Shown here one piece after another: positions 31,934 to 34,747 of a stretch of 34,747 bases of DNA. Location: contig JANYDR010000253.1 in the NCBI GenBank assembly GCA_025363495.1, positions 1-34,747 on the forward strand, read 5' to 3'. This stretch comes from Cyclobacteriaceae bacterium (lineage in GTDB: Bacteria > Bacteroidota > Bacteroidia > Cytophagales > Cyclobacteriaceae). Position 1 is the stretch's first letter; each line of letters begins with the position of its first letter. Under the pieces are notes generated by a model. That model ran no database searches and was not told the origin of the DNA. It worked only from the letters and a program-made list of their open reading frames with translations. The position numbers were made by a program, and so were the translations under genes.

Positions 31934-33991
31934 TTAATGATCGTCGTTCCCGTCTTTCGGGTCCGTCTTGTTAGGGTCTGTCTTGTTAGGGTCTGTCTTG
32001 AAATACTTGTCGTCGTCATCATCGACAGGTTCTTTCTTCTCCTCACGGACGCCAACTTCAAGAATTTTAAATTCAGTACGTCGATTACGGGCACGACCTT
32101 CTGAGTTGTCAGTACCATCACGATTGGTGTTACGGGCAATGGGCTTGGATTCACCGTAACCTTTTGCAACCAACCGGGCAGGGGCAATTCCTTTCTTGAT
32201 AAGGTAATTTACAGTTGATTGCGCCCGGCGTTGTGAAAGCCTTTGATTGTAATCTTCTGAATCAACACTATCCGTATGTGATCCTAATTCAATTTTGATC
32301 TCGGGATTATCAATGAGGACCTCATACAATTTATCGAGCTCAGTAGCGGCTTCAGGTTCGATATCAGCCTTGTCAAATTTGAAATAAATATTTTTCAAAC
32401 GATACGCAACGTTCTTTTCCAATCGGTCAAGTACAAGAAGCGTATCAAGGGTAATGTTGGTGATTAATTCTTTCAATGATTCCGGTGGAATAGACTTTCC
32501 GCTAGTGCTGTATTTTCCACGCTTTACAAGATATCCATCAGTTTCGCCAAGTAAAGTATAGTCTTCATTCTCAAACACACGGAACAAAAATTTGCCATCA
32601 TTGCCGGTAGTAAAATCCTGCATTACATCTCCTCGTCCATCAAGGATCGAAACTTTGGTATTTGGAAGTATCTCCCTTGTACTGTCTTTCTTGAGACTGT
32701 ACGTAATCCCCTGAAGGTAATAGTTGACAACTTTCAGGTTAGGATCGTCATTAATGAAGGTATAGATGTCATCATCTCCTTTACCACCTTCGCGATTAGA
32801 AGTAAAGAACCCGCGGTCCGGTTTGAAAAGAAATAATCCGAAATCATCGCCGGTGGAGTTTACCGGCTGGCCAAGATTTTCAACCGACGTTTTTCCGTTT
32901 AATCGGTTTATAACATAGATGTCAAGCATTCCATAACCCGGATGTCCATCGGATGATATATAAAGCTTTCCATTCTCAGAAACATAGGGGAACATTTCAT
33001 TTCCTGACGTATTGATGTCCGGCCCCATATTTCTCACGCGCGAAAAACGGCCGCGCGAATCCATTTGCGCTGTATAAATATCAAGTCCTCCGAAACCACC
33101 CTTACGATTTGAGGCAAAATAAAGTGTTCGTCCATCCGCACTGAAAGCGGGTGAAGATTCCCATGAGTCCGGTTGGTTAATATTGATTTGTGTTGGCTCA
33201 CTCCATTGCCCGTTGCGGAAACGCGACAGGTATAAATCAACATCATTTGCACCCTTGCGTTTTCCTGAATTACCTTTTGCAAACACCATTGTTTTTCCAT
33301 CAGGCGAAAAAGTAATAGTGCCGACATTTACATTGGGTGTATTAATAAATTCCGGTAAAGGTTTTATTGTTGTGACGTCTACATTGGCACCCTGCGATTC
33401 AGCTTTGTATAAATCAGTGTAAGGCGTGCCGGTCGTAGCATAAATACGCTCGTTTGAACGCGACGAAGTAAAATATAATTCTCCGTTGAGATACGCGGGG
33501 GAGTATTCACTGAAATTTGAATTAAGAGCCTCTAGATTTTTTATTCTGTAATAACTTTTTTTCTCGCCCAGTTTTTCGAGGTAATCAAGACCGGCAAGCT
33601 CCTTGTTGGCACGATCGCGCATATTATCAATTGTCGCATCAGAGCTAAGTTGTTCCAGTGTTTGCTTTGCTTCAGCATATTTTCCATTGGCCTCTTGCGC
33701 TTTGGCCAGGTAGAACAAAACTGAATCTTTATTTACGCCAGGTCCACCAGCTTTGGAATAAAACTTCTCTGACTCTTTTATTCGGTTAGACTGGCGATAG
33801 CTTTCAGCGATGTAATAGTTGGCTTTACCGTTATTGGGTTGCTTGTTTAAAACACCCTGGTAATAGTTGATGACGTCCTCGAATTTTCCATACTTGAAAT
33901 TTTTCAGGGCCTTCTTTTCAGGACTACACGATGCCATCACCAAAAGAGCGAAAGCAATTCCCAATGTCAGGTTTATATAACTCCTCATCAT
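31934..33991 (-). CDS. PorE-like lipoprotein: TPR, PD40 propeller, CRD, OmpA domain
   Basis: 685 residues from ATG 33991; the track start is a TTG six codons earlier. The signal peptide ends in a lipobox-like VMASC (C22). Then come TPR-like helices (about 25-130, YYIAESYRQSNRIKESEKFY), a PD40 propeller (about 160-410, SPAFSADGRTLYFASNRKGG, GKLYISSDGHPGYGMLDIYV), a CRD-like sandwich (about 420-500) and an OmpA domain (IELGSHTDSVDSEDYNQRLS, RRAQSTV). This domain order is that of PorE of the type IX secretion system, but several paralogues share it, so the name is tentative. The C-terminal tail is Asp/Lys-rich with PNKTD repeats. Confidence 0.85.
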   Translation of the reverse strand: MMRSYINLTLGIAFALLVMASCSPEKKALKNFKYGKFEDVINYYQGVLNKQPNNGKANYYIAESYRQSNRIKESEKFYSKAGGPGVNKDSVLFYLAKAQEANGKYAEAKQTLEQLSSDATIDNMRDRANKELAGLDYLEKLGEKKSYYRIKNLEALNSNFSEYSPAYLNGELYFTSSRSNERIYATTGTPYTDLYKAESQGANVDVTTIKPLPEFINTPNVNVGTITFSPDGKTMVFAKGNSGKRKGANDVDLYLSRFRNGQWSEPTQININQPDSWESSPAFSADGRTLYFASNRKGGFGGLDIYTAQMDSRGRFSRVRNMGPDINTSGNEMFPYVSENGKLYISSDGHPGYGMLDIYVINRLNGKTSVENLGQPVNSTGDDFGLFLFKPDRGFFTSNREGGKGDDDIYTFINDDPNLKVVNYYLQGITYSLKKDSTREILPNTKVSILDGRGDVMQDFTTGNDGKFLFRVFENEDYTLLGETDGYLVKRGKYSTSGKSIPPESLKELITNITLDTLLVLDRLEKNVAYRLKNIYFKFDKADIEPEAATELDKLYEVLIDNPEIKIELGSHTDSVDSEDYNQRLSQRRAQSTVNYLIKKGIAPARLVAKGYGESKPIARNTNRDGTDNSEGRARNRRTEFKILEVGVREEKKEPVDDDDDKYFKTDPNKTDPNKTDPKDGNDDH
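31959..32000. repeat. 15-bp tandem repeat coding for the PNKTD tail
   Basis: GGGTCYGTCTTGTTA is present in two full copies and most of a third, inside the 3' end of the PorE-like gene. It encodes TDPNK units in the C-terminal tail. Confidence 0.8.
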
Positions 33992-34031
33992 GTAATCTGA
34001 AAGGTACAAAAAAGTAAAATCTATGCAGATT

Positions 34032-34535
34032 TTAGCCTGCTACCGCTGTTTTAGGTAGATAACGAGCCACCCAGGAACTTCTCACAGGCTGTTTCCAGTC
34101 CGCTGTCCATTCGTCCTTCGTATTTACCAGATTGTTAAACGTAATTGTATCAGGTGATAGTGTCCTGCTTTCAAAGAGACTTTTTAATTCTGTTAAAGGG
34201 TAAAGGGAGATTTTGTCATTATGAAGAAAAGCTATCTCTGACCTATCGAAGAAGTCAAGCCCTAATTCGTTTTGCAGGCTTTTCAGGTAACGCACACTTC
34301 CGTCAATTGAGCAGCCACTTGCGCCGTGCTGTTGCTCATCAACAGCCATTATAACAAACTGATCAAATTCGACGGTGAAAGAAGTATGAAGAGGAGTTCC
34401 ATGAGCAGACCACTGTTCGCACAGTTCTTTCAATCCTGCTGAGAGTTGTTTTTTTTCTGTGGATGAGAAAGTCCTGCTGGACTGATAAATCCAAATTCGC
34501 GAGTGACCCGGTAATGATTCAAATGGAAGATACAT
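34032..34535 (-). CDS. Conserved Bacteroidota protein of unknown function (often named ABC transporter ATPase)
   Basis: A 167-residue soluble protein starting MYLPFESLPGHSRIWIYQSS. It resembles a Bacteroidota family frequently labelled ABC transporter ATPase, yet no Walker A, Walker B or ABC signature motif is present. Distinct segments are QFVIMAVDEQQHGASGCSID and FFDRSEIAFLHNDKISLYPL. The single Cys in GASGCSID and the nearby acidic residues could be functional, but this is speculation. It lies 25 bp after gpmI and 40 bp before the PorE-like gene, so the three probably form one transcript. Confidence 0.75.
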   Translation of the reverse strand: MYLPFESLPGHSRIWIYQSSRTFSSTEKKQLSAGLKELCEQWSAHGTPLHTSFTVEFDQFVIMAVDEQQHGASGCSIDGSVRYLKSLQNELGLDFFDRSEIAFLHNDKISLYPLTELKSLFESRTLSPDTITFNNLVNTKDEWTADWKQPVRSSWVARYLPKTAVAG

Positions 34536-34560
34536 AGACCAACAATTTTATCTTTCAAAC

Positions 34561-34747
34561 TCAGCTTTCGATCAAAATGTTCCCCTTCATCTCTGCTGGA
34601 ATGGGAACTCCAATTATTTTTAGGATCGTGGGAGCAAGATCGCCCAACTTTCCATCCTTGATTTTTCCTTTGTATTCGTCGTCAACAAAAATGCATGGAA
34701 CCAGATTAGTGGTATGTGCAGTGTTTGGCGAACCGTCTTCATTTTTC
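34561..34747 (-). CDS. gpmI: 2,3-bisphosphoglycerate-independent phosphoglycerate mutase, C-terminal fragment
   Basis: Only the last 62 codons are in the window; the gene continues past the right edge. The stretch NEDGSPNTAHTTNLVPCIFV and KDGKLGDLAPTILKIIGVPI followed by PAEMKGNILIES is characteristic of the C-terminus of GpmI, the Mn-dependent glycolytic enzyme converting 3- to 2-phosphoglycerate. The THTTN-like histidine segment (AHTTN) belongs to the metal/phosphatase domain. Not in the ORF track. Confidence 0.9.
   Translation of the reverse strand, partial: KNEDGSPNTAHTTNLVPCIFVDDEYKGKIKDGKLGDLAPTILKIIGVPIPAEMKGNILIES

Overview
The window looks like chromosomal DNA of a Bacteroidota bacterium, most likely a Cytophagales-type environmental species. 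The reasons are: several upstream regions match the Bacteroidota promoter (TTG, about 19 bases, TAnnTTTG) and lack Shine-Dalgarno sequences; the Rho factor carries a Q/P-rich insert; the dihydroorotase has a QVHFREPG motif; there is a membrane-anchored LytTR regulator; and there are several secreted PD40/OmpA-type proteins. Most of the window is ordinary core genome. I saw no insertion sequence, prophage or CRISPR array.

Layout. 1-2.5 kb (minus): end of a hydroxypyruvate-isomerase-like protein, an exported amidohydrolase, and scpA. 2.6-6.3 kb (plus): dxs and an alpha/beta hydrolase (1-base gap), then a membrane protein with a zinc ribbon and a strong terminator. 6.3-8.3 kb: a small conserved-looking protein (minus), tRNA-His (plus) and pyrC (minus). 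8.3-16.8 kb: two DEAD-box helicases, rho, serS and mutS. 16.8-19.5 kb: a probable signalling locus made of a six-TM protein ending in a histidine-kinase dimerisation domain without an ATPase domain, a divergent membrane LytTR regulator interrupted by an in-frame TAG, and a small secreted protein. TCRCCCC repeats spaced by multiples of 20 bp flank the LytTR gene. 19.5-25.9 kb: exported methyltransferase-like protein, SpoU-type RNA methyltransferase, a CBM9-like Gly-rich secreted protein, purM and an S9 peptidase. 25.9-34.7 kb (minus): an envelope cluster consisting of the C-terminus of gpmI, a small conserved protein, a PorE-like TPR/PD40/CRD/OmpA lipoprotein, a secreted TPR-CHAT protease-like protein, and a PD40/CRD/OmpA protein.

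The three signals most worth a second look are: (1) the signalling locus with its nonsense codon and helically phased direct repeats; (2) degenerate tandem repeats of period exactly 7 bp, each with a different unit, in at least five intergenic spots close to gene ends; (3) the secreted CHAT protein 12 bp upstream of an OmpA/PD40 protein. Functions come from reading motifs by eye; no database search was possible.
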